This document shows positions 46,090-58,201 of a stretch of 64,000 nt of DNA, one piece after another (position 1 is the first letter of the stretch; each line of letters opens with the position of its first letter). Source of the stretch: Alopecurus myosuroides (Eukaryota; Streptophyta; Magnoliopsida; Poales; Poaceae); contig CM054059.1 of NCBI GenBank assembly GCA_028641055.1, positions 49,423,682-49,487,681 on the forward strand, given 5' to 3'. Under the pieces are notes generated by a model. The model was not told the origin of the DNA. It was given only the letters and a program-made list of their open reading frames with translations, and ran no database searches. The position numbers were made by a program, and so were the translations under genes.

Positions 46090-47148
46090 CCACCTTATCG
46101 GTTTACAGCTTTCACCGGAGCCCGGAGTGGGTAGCAATGTGTAACTCTTTGCTTGGTTGTGTTAGGGTTGACCCTAGGAAGTCCCGAAACAATGGCATGA
46201 ACCACCTCTACCCAAGATTCCCTCTCGTTCGTCGGTTCTGGGACTTTCAGCCTATAAGTACTTAGACTCGGAGAGAGAAATCGATGACGGTGAAGACCCA
46301 ACACAAAGAGCGAGTGAATATTTGGCATGTACAACCCTAAGAACATATGTAAACACATGGTATGCCAACTCCTAGCTTTTGGTGACATCTCGACGCTCTC
46401 GAGCCCCTCTGTGGCTAAACCCTAGCCCCACTAGAGAAAAGTCCACCTTATCGGTCTACGACTTTCACCGGAGCCCGGAGTGGGTAGCAATGTGCAACTC
46501 TTTGCTTGGTTGTGTTAGGGTGGACCCTAGGAAGTCCCAAAACAATGGCATGAACCACCTCTACACAAGATTCCCTCCCGTTCGTCGGTTCCGAGACTTT
46601 CAACCTATAAGTACTTAGACTCGGAGAGAGAAATCGATGCCGGTGAAGACCCAACACAAATAGTGAGTCAATATTTGGCATGTAAAACCCTAAGATCACA
46701 TGTAAACACATGATATGCCAACTCTTAGCTTTTGGTGACATCCCGACGCTCCGGAGCCCCTCTGCGGCGAAACCCTAGCCCCGCTGGAGAAAAGTCCACC
46801 TTATCGGTCTATAGCTTTCACCGGAGCCCGTAGTGGGTATCAATGTGCAAATATTTGCTTGGTTGTGTTAGGTTGGACCCTAGGAAGTCCCAAAACAATG
46901 GCATGAACCACCTCTACCCAAGATTCCCTCCCGTTCGTCAGTTCCGGGACTTTCAGCCTATAAGTACTTAGATCCGGAGAGAGAAATCGATGTTGGTGAA
47001 GACCCAACACAAAGAGTGAGTGAATATTTGACATTTACAACCCTAATAACACATGTAAACACATGGTATGCCAACTCTTAGCTTTTGGTTACATCCCGAC
47101 GCTCCAGAGCCCCTCTGCAGCGAAACCCTAGCCCCGCTGGAGAAAAGT
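46090..47148. repeat. 353-bp tandem repeat, three copies
   Basis: Three head-to-tail units at 46090-46442, 46443-46795 and 46796-47148, each starting CCACCTTATCGG and ending GAGAAAAGT, with an identical 353-bp period. A fourth unit starts at 47149 but diverges after about 15 bp. Each unit carries the same minus-strand ORF of up to 97 codons, which I take as a by-product of repetition. Confidence 0.88.
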
Positions 47149-47483
47149 CCACCTTATTGGTCGCCCAAATGAGTTTTAGAACATCATAAGTGAGTTGTAT
47201 TTATCTTTCTGATCATTTTGATATATAACTTGCAATTTTCAGAATTTATCGAATTATTTGATATTTTCTCCATTTCTTAAATGAATTAATTCAAATTCAT
47301 ATAATTCAAAATTTTGAACATCACCAAATATGTTTGAAAGTAATATATTCAGTTAGTTTATAATTTTGTAAATGTTTTGGTATCTTCTTCATATTTTTTT
47401 CATTATTAAACTACCAGATATACAAACAATAGGGCATTCAAAATTTAAATAGGGCGGGAAAGTTTGTAAATTTTTTTTAAAAA
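47149..47483. other. AT-rich spacer in the CACTA remnant
   Basis: Strongly AT-rich, no ORF, with a T/A homopolymer stretch at about 47471-47485. Nothing else recognised. Confidence 0.4.
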
Positions 47484-47690
47484 AACAAGGCATTCATCCC
47501 AGTTGAGGCAAACAACCGAGATGAATGCCCCTGTTGCGGCATTCCAGTGGCCAGGGCATTCGTCCCGGTTGCTTCCAACAACTGGGACGAATGGGGGGGC
47601 ATTCATCCCGGTTATTGCCAACAACCGGGACGAATGGGACATTCATCCCGGTTGTTGGCAATAACCGGGACGGATACCCCCTACTACTAA
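47484..47690. repeat. CACTA subterminal hairpin block
   Basis: Four or five GGCATTCATCCCGGTTG / CAACCGGGACGAATG inverted units, of the type found near CACTA ends and similar to 31127-31345. No terminal CACTA or TAGTG is found next to them. They may be the inner part of the right end, or the left end of another CACTA copy. Confidence 0.6.
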
Positions 47691-48392
47691 TCGCGCCCGT
47701 CTTCCTCCCCCAATCCATCGCGCGGAGAAGACACAAACGCCGCCAGGCTGCCCCGCGCGCCGTCGTCGTCGCCCGCACGCCGCCCCCGCACGTCGTCGTC
47801 TCCCCGCACGCCACCCCCTGCCGCCGCGCACGCACGCAGAGGTACTCTCCCTAGCCTTCGCCCTGTCCCTCTCTCTCCCCCGGCCGCCGTCCATTTCCTC
47901 GTCGTCGTCCACTCTCCGACGACCTATTTCGATGACCGCTGCCACCTTGTGGTAGCCCGCGCCCTCGCGAGCTCGACGCGCTAGACCCCGCTGCCCGGCA
48001 CACCCTCACTTGCCGGCGGCGAGCAAAACTGTGCCGCTGTGGGCGTTTGCTGACGCAATGATGACATGAACATGGCATCATCGTGGGCCCGTGTTGTCAG
48101 CACGCCAAGTCAGCTGCGCGTGCGTTGCTTATTTGTTGCTCGGTGCAGCGCATAACCGGCCCAAGCCCGGGTCCTGTACGTCGCCCTGCGCGCCACATAA
48201 CCATTTTTAGCCCATCTCGTCTCTGGTTTTAATTTCGAATAAAAATAGAATAGCAATTTTGCAGAAAAGTCTCTGCAACTTAGAAAACTTATAACTTTTC
48301 AACCACAACTCCAAATTTAACAAACTTGGACTTTTGGAAATCCTCTGGATGTGTAGAATCTTTTGGAACAGGCCAAATTTAAATTTGAACAT
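47691..48392. other. GC-rich, LTR-like sequence of unknown family
   Basis: About 480 bp of CG-rich, C-biased sequence, then AT-rich sequence with CTTATAACTTTTCAACC, which I associate with grass Ty3 LTR or leader sequence. It joins a truncated gag at 48393. Boundaries are not defined and the ORFs on both strands look compositional. Confidence 0.35.
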
Positions 48393-49139
48393 TTAAAATA
48401 TGTTCACTTTTTGTCGATGATGAAGTCTTGCTTCTCGGCGTTCACTATCATCATGCCCATTGTGTTGAGAATGGTCTTGCTGACGATTACGGTGTTGAGG
48501 AAGGTCTTGATCTTCGTGGTCATTATGGTGGCTATGCACATTATGCCTTGGAGGCCTTCGATGTGGTTGAGCACCTTCTACAAAGTCATTGTGACCATAG
48601 TCATGTGCGGCGTTTGGAGGAGGTTGTGGATGATGTTGACGAAGGTTCGGGCGTTGAGTGTGTTGTTGAAGAAGGCCATCACGTCCTTGTTGATGTCGAG
48701 GAGGTGGTGAAGGAGGCGAGCTGTCATCATACCAATTGCGACGTTGTGGTCGTGGAGAAGGTGGGGGTTCATGCTCTTGGCGGTGAAGTCCACCATCTTC
48801 CATGTGGCGATGACGATCATGGTGACGAGCTTGGTGAGGAGCATGAGGTTGTTCACGTTGTTGGCTCGACCTTTAGGAACTCCTTGTTCGGTGTGAAGAC
48901 GAAGATGATCGAGGGCGGTTAGCAAGATTTGCTAAGTTGATATTGATGCGCGCCAACTGATCATTGAATCTTGCATCTTGTTCACGGATGCGACGCTCTT
49001 AGCGTTTCAAGCCATCACACACAATGGCACGGAATTGCACATGCTCATGGTGTGTAACAAAGTTGTGGGAGTTGTCGATGTAGTAGGGGTTCTCATCATC
49101 ATTCGAGATCGCACTTGTGAAGTCACCTTCCCTAGCCAT
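48393..49139 (-). pseudogene. Ty3-type gag fragment, truncated
   Basis: The minus-strand start at 49139 opens MAREGDFTSAISNDDENPYY and continues to a long His/Arg/Gln-rich region. The frame is unbroken except for two stops (after CDGLKR, about codon 47, and near 48875) and is cut off at 48393, before any zinc knuckle. I associate this N-terminus with grass Ty3 gag proteins. Only the 5' coding end remains. Confidence 0.6.
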
Positions 49140-49382
49140 CTCAAAAAGCAAGTGAGGTATCAAATGTGGTTAGCACTTACCAACTCTTACCTTTTTTGAT
49201 AGTATTGGGTCAAGTGGCTTGCAGAAGACGAAGTGTTTGTAATAAGAGCGTACGACTTGACAAAAGAGACCCGAAGGACAACTAACAACACACACACTTT
49301 ATGAGGAGCTCAAATGAGTTAGAAAAGTGGCGAGGAAAATCAACCAAATCCAACGAACTTTTCGTTCCTACAATGGATAGAA
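49140..49382 (-). other. 5' leader of the gag fragment
   Basis: Noncoding sequence between the gag start and the insertion point of element G at 49382/49383. No LTR or primer site of the old element can be seen. Confidence 0.4.
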
Positions 49383-52300
49383 TGTCGCACCCGGACTTCT
49401 AGAGGATACTCACAGTCCGCTAAATAGTAGAACAAATGGCTTACGGGGCATACCGGCACCCGCATCTCAATATGAGCAGGCCAACATGTAAACGTGTGAC
49501 AACCATTCTCTACTATCCATCGTCTGCGCAAACCATCCCATAGAAATCAGGACACTTCCGTTGACGTACTTCATAACATACACACATGGTACGTCAACGG
49601 CATTAGAACAACTGATATCACAACATATCTCTAAGACACAAAAGATTGAAATAAGTTGCAAATAGCTCTCACTAGAGCAGAGATAGCAAATACAATCATC
49701 CAGAGGACACATGTCCCAACAATTCATCATTACATCACAGCGGAAGCATCCAAAGTGTCTGAGTACAGACAAGATCCAAATAGGCCTAAGAGGCCGGAAA
49801 CGAAAAGACGGAGCCCATCCACGATGCCTCGGATCCTGCCCGGGTCCGCTATCTACTCGTCAGCAGCCTCGTCAAACTCCACGTAGTAGCCATCACGGGG
49901 ATCCTCGTAAGCGTAGTCTGCGGAAACCACAACCCCAAAGGGGTCAGTACATAAACGTACTAGCAAGAAAGACTCACAAGATACCATAGTGTACCCGGCA
50001 ACACCAAGTACAGATGCTTTGGGTTCAACGGAAGAATAGGTGATACAAAAGTGCGGCAGCAGGCTGCTCTAACCAACTACAGAAACATGCTATAACTTCC
50101 GGCTAACAGAAAAGGAGATAATATAGCGTATCGTAACCAACTACAACTAACTCCAAACAAACCCATCCTGGATCTCGCCACTTATCCAAAGAAGCAATCC
50201 GAGGATAACTCACACAGTTGGATTAATGATGGTTCAAGTTATTGTGTCGATAAAACTATTACTACTCAAGTTATCATTAGTTAGGTGTAAGTTGTTCTGA
50301 GTACTTGTTAGCCAGTACTTTCACCAAGTTAACCATAACCGCGGAAAACACGGCTTCTCGAGAAGATTTATCCCTGCAGGGGTGCACCAATTTGGCCGTA
50401 CACGTAAGAATAACCCGCCAGATGGAATGCCTCCCACCAAGTGGGGCACTCAACACAACTCAACTCTTCTTCGCATCAAGCCCAAAGAACCACGTGCTGT
50501 GCGTGCGCGGCTAATCGAGCCCCCACGAAGAGAAGGGGGACCCTCATAGCACTCTAAGACCACGCCGCCCTAAATGCCGACTACAAAAGTTCCACCCTGG
50601 CCTCGGGTTCGTACCTGCATATGCGTGCATCAAATGGAAAGCCCGAACTAAGTGTGGCGATTTGGACGAGCTGCGAATCGAATCAAATTGAGGGGGGCGC
50701 CCATACACGCTTCCCGCATGCGGTTAGTGCGCTCATCATGGATCAGTAGACAAGACCCTTTTCCTAATTAGGGTCGACACTAGCAGGCCTCAAAACCACG
50801 CCGGGCCTCCTGCCGGTGCCTTATCATCAATTTAGCATTACCTCAAAATTAACATGTTGTTGTTTAACATCGAGCCCCAGAACATAATAGAAATATAGTA
50901 ACAGAAAGTAACGGGTAACAGACTCGAGCAGAAACAACCCTAAGCATGCTAGTAAGACACGGGCAACAAGCAATGGGGTTATAGGTGTGGAGGTGAGGCT
51001 ATATCAGGGTTCGTAACAGAAGCAACGATTCATAGGGCTAGAAGGATAGACAACGGAAAGTATCGGTATCCAATGTTGAAAGGAACACAATGGTTCATGT
51101 GAGTGAATACTTGCCTGCAAGCTCAGCAGCCTGGTACCGAGCTAGATCCTCAGAAGGGGTGTCGTAAACCTCGTCTGTCTCAACGTCGTCGTCTATCCGA
51201 GAAGAAGCAAACAAACAACGCAGAGAGATAAACAATCAATAACATGGCATAGTGCACAATCATGGGATGATGCATGACCATTTAATTGATGCACCAAAAA
51301 TAAACTAGTTGACATGGTAACATAACATAATTAAATGGATCCACATGCAATTTGGATTGCATATGGAAAGCCCATGAATTATGGTTGGAATAATTGTTTT
51401 ACAACTAATCAACAGGTGAAAGTGGATTAGTATGATGCATGGATGAGGAAAACAGAAAACTAACAACAATAGAAACAATTTTGAAATAAGGTTTACCAAG
51501 TTTGGAATTTTATTTATTAAGTTATGGAATTTTGGTTCCTTAAAGGTGTTACACAAGCATTTGTTGTTTTCATCAATTTAAATTGTCCAAAATAGATAAC
51601 AAAGTTCATATTTGGAAAGAACACAAACTTTTAGGTGGATTACATGTTTCAAATATTGAAAAAGGAAATAATATGAATTAATTGGGAATTAAACAAGTTT
51701 AAACAAGATTTAAATGAATTAAATTCAAGTATGAATTTATTTGAATTTTTATTTGTTCAAAACATTAAACCAATTTCATATTTGAAAAGTTTATACTTTT
51801 CTAGTTTGAAAACATATTTCATATGTTCAAAAATAATTTAATTTGAGCAAGTTATGAATTTAGCAAATTTAAATGATTTAAACAAGGTTTAAATTATTTA
51901 ACCAATTTTTATTATTCAAAACATGAAACAAATTTTTATATTTGAAAAGGTGGTTTAAAATGGCATGGAAAACATATTTTATTTGTGTTATTTGAATTAA
52001 GTTTGAATTAGTTATGGAATTAACCAAAATTAAGATGATTTGTTTGAATTTGAAATTTGAATACATTTGAAATATTCAAAACAGAAAACAAATGATTTAA
52101 ATAGGTAGAGAATTTAATTTGGTTCAGTAAACATATTTTATTTATATTATTTGGAGTTGGATTTTAAAAGTTATTTGCATTTCAATTATAGGGACTATTC
52201 TGTAATTCGTTTGGACTTAGTTTAAAAGAAAAACTGGGCAGAAAAATTAGTTACACTGCGCAGTGGCTAGCCCAAGCCACTGACAGGGGGGCCCTGGCCA

Positions 52301-53826
52301 CCTGGCGCTGCGTGGCTGCGGGTAGAGGCCTACGTGGCCATCACTGCCACAGGCAGGTGGGCCTCCTGCCTGCCCGCGTGGCAAATGACAAAAAAGGGGG
52401 GATAAACTGCGCCGCGGGGGGTCGAACCCTGGGCTCGGGCTCGCGCACGCAGCACTGCTACCACTGCGGTAGCTGCTGAGTTCGTTGACAGGTAAGGGGC
52501 GAGGGAGGATATCGTTCAGTTTCAGTTGGCTAACTGAAACTGACGAAGCTGCTGGCTTTTTCTGAACCTGACGGAAGGCCATCGCCGGCGGCTAGCCGCT
52601 GCTGCTGCTCGCTGCTGTGTGCGTTGTGCTTGCGTGTGGTGCTGCGTGTGCACGCAGTGCAGAGAGGAGGAAGGAGAGAGGTGAGGTGAGCTCACCGGGA
52701 GGAGTTTCAGAGGGAGGAGCAGGGCTCGGGGCAGAGGTGGAAGCCGGCGATGTCGAGGACGGCGGCGGCGCTCCGGTGGGTCTCCGGCAACGAGGAGACG
52801 TCGAGGAGGAAGAGGGGAGTACGGGGGTCTGATCCCCGTACTCAAACTGCACGGAGGCGCAGCGTTTCGCCGGCGATAATCGGAGGGAGGTGGTGGTGGC
52901 GCTCGGTGGATTCAGAGGTGGTGGTGATGCAGTGGTACAGAGAGGAAGCGATCGGCGGCGTCGAGGGAGAGATGGAGGGGAATTAGGGTTAGGGCGGAGC
53001 TAGGGCTCGGGGGTAGAGCTATATGGAGAGGGGGAGCGCCCGTGGCCGTCCCACTGCTACAGCGGCGACGTGGACAGCCGGATCGGCTGCCGTACAGGTT
53101 GAAGACGACCTCGAAGAGGTATCGGGCCGTGGGGGTGTGGTGGGCTGGCCCAACTGGGCTGGCCTGCCCACCCCTCTCTGTTTTCTTTTATTTTTTTGTT
53201 CTGTTTTTTTTTTTTGCTGATTTGAAAAAGGAAGAAAAGGCTAGGGTTTTTGGGGTAGAAAATTTTGGGATAAATTTGTAACAATTATTTATTGTAACAG
53301 CAACATTGCAAAGTTTAGTTTTTCCAAAATATTTCAAATATGCTGCTGTTTGGAATTTGTTTGAAATTTTATGGGATTTTAATATTAATTGAAATAATTG
53401 AACTTAAGCAAATAAATTTTTAAATTCAAGTTTCTTTGAAATAAGTGATTGATTTGTTTTGTAAGTTTCATAACTTTCCAATGGTTGCTGTTTGGAATTG
53501 GATTTGAAATTTGAATGCAAAAGAATTTAAGTGAATTATTAAAAGGAACAAATTGATACTTTGAGCTTTTCATTTTTAATGGAACCCAAGGGATGTTTTA
53601 TTTGAACTTTTTATTTGGAAAATTGTAACAGAGCAAGTATGAAACAAAACATTTGAATATTGTTTGAATTTCAATTGGGAAAACAAAGGAAAACAGATGA
53701 AAACAAATGGAAAACAATTGGAAAACAATTGCCAAAACAAATGCAATTATGATGTCATGATGCAAAACATTAATAAAACAAGAAACAAACATTCTAAAGG
53801 TAAGTTTTCATACTTGGGATGTTACA
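49383..53826 (-). repeat. 3' LTR of element G
   Basis: 4444 bp; in element sense it starts TGTAACATCCCAAG and ends CCGGGTGCGACA. It contains a GC-rich block at 52250-53180 and a tRNA-like stretch at 52415-52485. Long ORFs on both strands of the GC block are compositional. Compared with the other LTR it lacks 22 bp after 51009. Confidence 0.9.
52415..52485 (-). promoter_or_regulatory. tRNA-like Pol III promoter motifs inside the LTR
   Basis: In element sense: a box A-like TACCGCAGTGGTAG (52471-52458) followed by a perfect box B GGTTCGACCCC (52428-52418), about 30 nt apart as in tRNA genes. The same is present in the other LTR at about 62820-62890. No acceptor stem pairs, so this is not a tRNA gene. 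Confidence 0.5.
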
Positions 53827-53844
53827 AAACGCCCCCCTTGAAGG
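53827..53844 (-). other. polypurine tract of element G
   Basis: The minus strand reads CCTTCAAGGGGGGCGTTT directly before the LTR start TGTAACATCCC. Confidence 0.7.
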
Positions 53845-53862
53845 AATCGCGCCCCGAGATTC

Positions 53863-56800
53863 CTACTGAGAAGAGAAAAGGTCCGGATACTTCTTGCGAA
53901 GATCCTCTTCGGTCTCCCACGTTGCCTCTTTATCGGAATGATGAGACCACTGCACTTTTAAGAACTTGGTGCTCTTGTTGCGAGTCTTACGCTCGGTCTC
54001 ATCGAGAATACGAACAGGGTGCTCCTCTTAAGATAGATCTTCTTGCAGTTCAATGGAATCATGATCAACTGCACGATCTGGATCTTTGAAACACCTCTTG
54101 AGCTGTGACACGTGAAACACATCGTGCACCTTGGATAGTTTTTCTGGAAGTTCAAGATGATAGGCATTTTCCGCACGCCTTGAAAGAATGTTGAAAGGAC
54201 CAATGTATCTTGGTGCAAGTTTTCCTTTCACACCAAAACGATGAGTGCCTCTGAGGGGAGTTACACGGAGATATGCCTTGTCACCAGGCGCATAGATCAT
54301 ATCCCTGTGCTTGCTGTCATAATAGCTTTTCTGACGAGACTAAGCAATCTTGAGATTGTCACGAATGATGTGAACTTTCTCTTCGGCTTCCTTAACAATG
54401 TCAGGGCCTAAGAGTGAACGTTCACCAGCTCCAGACCAATTGATTGGACTCCTGCATCTGCGGCCATAGAGAGCTTCAAATGGTGCCATGCCTAGGCTTG
54501 CCTGGAAGCTGTTGTTGTAGGAGAATTCAGCATATGGGAGGCATTCCTCCCATTTCATTCCAAAGGAGATACCACATGCTCTGAGCATATCCTCGAGAAT
54601 CTGATTGACTCTTTCGACTTGCCCTTGAGACTGAGGGTGGTAAGCTGTGCTGAACAGAAGTTTGGTGCCCAATGCTTCTTGAAAGCTTTTCCAGAAATGA
54701 GAAGTGAATATGCTTCCACGGTCTGAGCCTATTTCCAATGGAACACCATGAAGAGGAACAATCTTTGCTGTGTAGAGCTCTGCTAACTGGCTAGCTGAGA
54801 TTGTTTCTTTCACAACAAAGAAGTGAGCTACTTTAGTGAGACGATCAATAACAACGAAGATTGCATTGTTGCCCTTCTTGGACTTTGGAAAACCAGTAAC
54901 GAAGTCCATTTCAATCATGTCCCACTTCCACTCAGGAATTTTCAGAGGTTGGAGAAGACCGGCTGTTTTCTGATGAACTGCCTTAACACGTTGACAAACG
55001 TCTCATTCAGAAACGTATTGAGCAATTTCACGTTTCATGCCAGGCCACCAATAAAGTGTCTTGAGATCCTGGTACATCTTTGTACTTCCAGGGTGTATGG
55101 AGAGAGGAGTTTCATGAGCCTCCTTGAGAATGACATCTTTGAGACTTTGAACTTGAGGAACTGCAATGCGTCCTTCGAAGAACATAGTTCCCTTGTCATC
55201 AATTGAGAAGGACTTAAATTTCTCCTTGCCTTCTTTGATGTGTTCTACCATCTTCTTGATTTCAGTATCACGAAGTTGTTCAGAACGAATCTTGTCCTCG
55301 AGAGTTGGACTGGCTGTCAAGTTCGCAAGATAGCCCTGAGGAACAAGACCAAGGTTCAGCTTCTGGAATTCTTCATGAAGAGGAGGTTGGCTTTCCATGA
55401 TCATGAGATTATTGCAATACGACTTTCCATGATCAAAGTCTTTAATCTTTTCAATCCATCTCCTTTGCCTGAGGTTTAGATCTGGTTGAGTGAAGATTTA
55501 TTTCATACTCTTATGATCGGAAAAGATTTCAGTGCGATTACCCAACAAGTATTGTCTCCATTTCTTGAGGGCAAACACCACTGCTGCAAGTTCAAGGTCA
55601 TGAGTGGGATAATTGAGCTCATGTGCGTTCAACTGACGTGAAGCATAAGCCACAACTTGACGTTCTTGCATAAGAACTGCACCTAGACCTTGGAGAGATG
55701 CATCACAGAATATCTGGAAAGGTTTGGTAGGATCTGGGCCAACCAGAACTGGTGTAGAAGTGAGTTTGGTCTTCAGGAGATTGAAACTTTCATCACATTG
55801 TGGAGACCATACAAACTTCTTGTCCTTCTTTGTGAGATCAGTGAGAGGTTTGGCAATCTTGGAAAAGTTTTGGACGAAACGACGGCAATAGCTAGCCAAG
55901 CCAAGAAAACTTACTTGCTTCACCGTCTATGGAGGTTTCCAATCAACAATTGCTTTAACCTTTTCTGGATCAATGGCTATGCCCTTGGCGGAGATGACAT
56001 GACCAAGGTAAGCAACTTCTGGAATCCAGAACTCACATTTGGAGAATTTGGCATATAGACGATGCTCGCGAAGTTTCATGAGAGTGAGACGAAGATGTTC
56101 TTCATGCTCTTCCTCAGATTTTGAGTAGACAAGAATGTCATCAAGATATACCACAACGAACTTGTCGAGGTATTCATGGAAAACAGAATTCATGAGTCGA
56201 GAGAATGTCGCCGGTGCATTGGTGAGACCAAAGGACATGACGGTGAATTCATATAGACCGTAGCGAGTGGTGAAGGTTGTTTTTGGAATATCCTCTTTTC
56301 TGATCTTTATTTGATGGTAACCCATTCTCAAGTCCAACTTGGAGAATATTGAGGCTCCAGCAAGTTGATCAAAAAGATCATCGATACGAGGAATTGGATA
56401 CTTGTTTTTGATGGTTTTCTCGTTAAGAGGACGATAGTCAACAACGAGTCTCTTTGTGTGATCCTTCTTCGCAACGAACAGAGTTGGGCAACCCCAAGCC
56501 GAGGAACTAGGTTGAATGTAACCTTTTTCCATGTACATATCGATTTGCTCCTTCAACAACTTCAGTTCAGGAGGAGCTATCTTGTATGGATGCTTAGAGA
56601 TTGGAGCAGTACCTGGTTCAAGCTCGATCACGAACTCCACTGCTCTTTCCGGAGGCATCCCTGGCAACTCTTCTGGAAAGACGCCAGGGAATTCGCAAAC
56701 CACCGGAACATTTTCAAGCAAAGGTAGAGGTTTTGCATCGAGGGTGCACAGCTGAACAGAATTTGATTCATTTGGAGAATAGACTATCTGGCCAGAAGGG

Positions 56801-58200
56801 TGGAACAGAGTTATTGACTTCTGAGCACAGTCAATTTTAGCTTTATTGGCCTTCAACCAATCCATGCCAAGAATGACATCAATGTCAGAATTGCCAAGCA
56901 GTATGAGAGAAGCAAGGAATATGTGGCCTCCAATTAGGATTTGATTTCTGTGACTGATCTTAGACGTTTGCATGGTTGCTCCAGGGGAGTTTACCACTAG
57001 CGGGGAACCCAAACCAACAAAAGGGAGTTTAACTGTTGTCGCAAAGATCTTTGACACGAGAGAATGTGATGCTCCGGTATCAAACAACACTTTAGCTGGG
57101 TTAGAGTTTATGGGAAATGTACCGAAAACGACGTCAGGAGCTTCCTCAGCTTTATCGATCTTGACATGATTCACCCTTGCGGTCCTCCCGACAGGCCTGT
57201 TGTTGGAGTTGAAGGCTTTAGGCGGGGGAGCACGCACCATTGCTTGGTTTGTGTTGGGACGAGGTGGTGGTGGAGGTAGCTGCCTCTGAGTGCACTTGTC
57301 AGCGTAGTGCCCCGTCTGCTTGCACTTGTAGCAAGTGACGACACGAGGAGGCCCTGGCCTTGGCTGCCCCATCGAAGCCCTCTGATCATGCATCTGGGCA
57401 GGGTTGGGTGGGCGAGGAGCGAAGCCTGGAGAAGCTTGGGCGTATGGAGCTCGAGTGACAGCACCATTTGGCACCCAGATGCGACGCTTCTGCGGAGGGG
57501 TGGTCATGTTGGAGGAGGAACCACCCTCACGCGAGTGCTTGCGAGACTCCTCGAATGCCTTGCGCCCATTTTCTTCATTGAGCGCGGTGTTAACGAGCTC
57601 CTCGAAGTTGTTGGCCTTGATGTTGGTGACGGCATACTTGAGTTCCGGGTTAAAACCTCTGCGGAACCTTGCCATCTTTTTAGCCTCAGTGGACACCTCA
57701 TCACCAGCGTAACGAGCGAGGCGATTGAACTCACTCTGATAGCCAATGACGTCCATCTTACCCTGCTTGAGTGAGCAAAACTCTTCACGCATCCTTTCCA
57801 TGAGACCATCTGGAATGTGGTGCTTCAGGAAAGCTTCCTTGAAACAACCCCAGGTGATTGGATAGCCAGCTCTCATGGTCTGGTAGTTTTCCCACCAAGT
57901 AGCTGCCTGACCCTTCAGCAGATAGGAGGCATACTTGACCTTGTCTTCCTCAGCAACGTGAGCAATCTCCAGAGCCTTAGCTATCTCACGGATCCAGTCA
58001 TCAGCATCCAGAGGCTCGCGTGTGGCCACGAAAGCTCTCGGACCCAGACTGAGGAACTCCTTGATGCTGACCCGTGGAGCATTCTGGTTGTTGTGCTGGT
58101 TAGTCTGAAACTGGGCCATCTGCGTCATGACTTGCGTCATCTGAGTCAACAGCTCCGTGATTGGCGGTGGCTCAGGCGGGGTGTTCCTTGTTGGCGGCAT
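53863..58200 (-). pseudogene. gag-pol polyprotein of element G, five in-frame stops
   Basis: One continuous frame of 1446 codons from ATG 58200 to the stop at 53865-53863. Domains: gag (about 40-220), zinc knuckle [14 protein letters not shown] (290-303), protease DTGAS (374-378), reverse transcriptase with YLDD (685-688), RNase H (about 770-900), integrase with HPGSTKMYQDLKTLYWWPG and the DDE residues in MIEMDFVTGFP, EIGSDRGS and GQVERVNQ, and a C-terminal chromodomain (about 1392-1440, KFLKVQWSHHSDKEATWE). In-frame stops lie at codons 758, 901, 1066, 1287 and 1391; the one at 1066 falls where the integrase zinc finger needs a Cys. No frameshift is present. Up to codon 757 the product could still provide gag, protease and RT. 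Confidence 0.93.
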
Positions 58201-58201
58201 C

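Larger units (their letters stand above)
31089..47690 (+). mobile_element. CACTA (En/Spm) DNA transposon, interrupted by C
   Basis: It starts CACTATTAGAAACC after a trinucleotide CTA. Next come subterminal hairpins of the GGCATTAGTCCCGGTT / AACCGGGACTAATGCC type (31127-31345), a TATA-like TATATATACTGCC at about 31357, a TNP2-like transposase pseudogene, inverted modules, a minus-strand ORF and tandem repeats. Similar hairpins recur at 47484-47690, but no terminal TAGTG is visible, so the right boundary is provisional and the 3' end may be missing. Element C is inserted at 36652-45434. Confidence 0.72.

Noticed and set aside
46095..46741. Minus-strand 97-codon ORFs as a repeated gene family
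   Set aside because: Each is the same frame of a 353-bp tandem repeat, not divisible into codons across units and without domain features.
52418..52478. A functional tRNA gene
   Set aside because: Only box A and box B are recognisable; the acceptor and anticodon stems do not pair, and the sequence lies within an LTR.
52522..53284. ORFs in the GC-rich part of the G LTR, repeated at 62937-63742
   Set aside because: Same reasoning; they are present in both LTRs only because the LTR is duplicated, and they have no recognisable domain.
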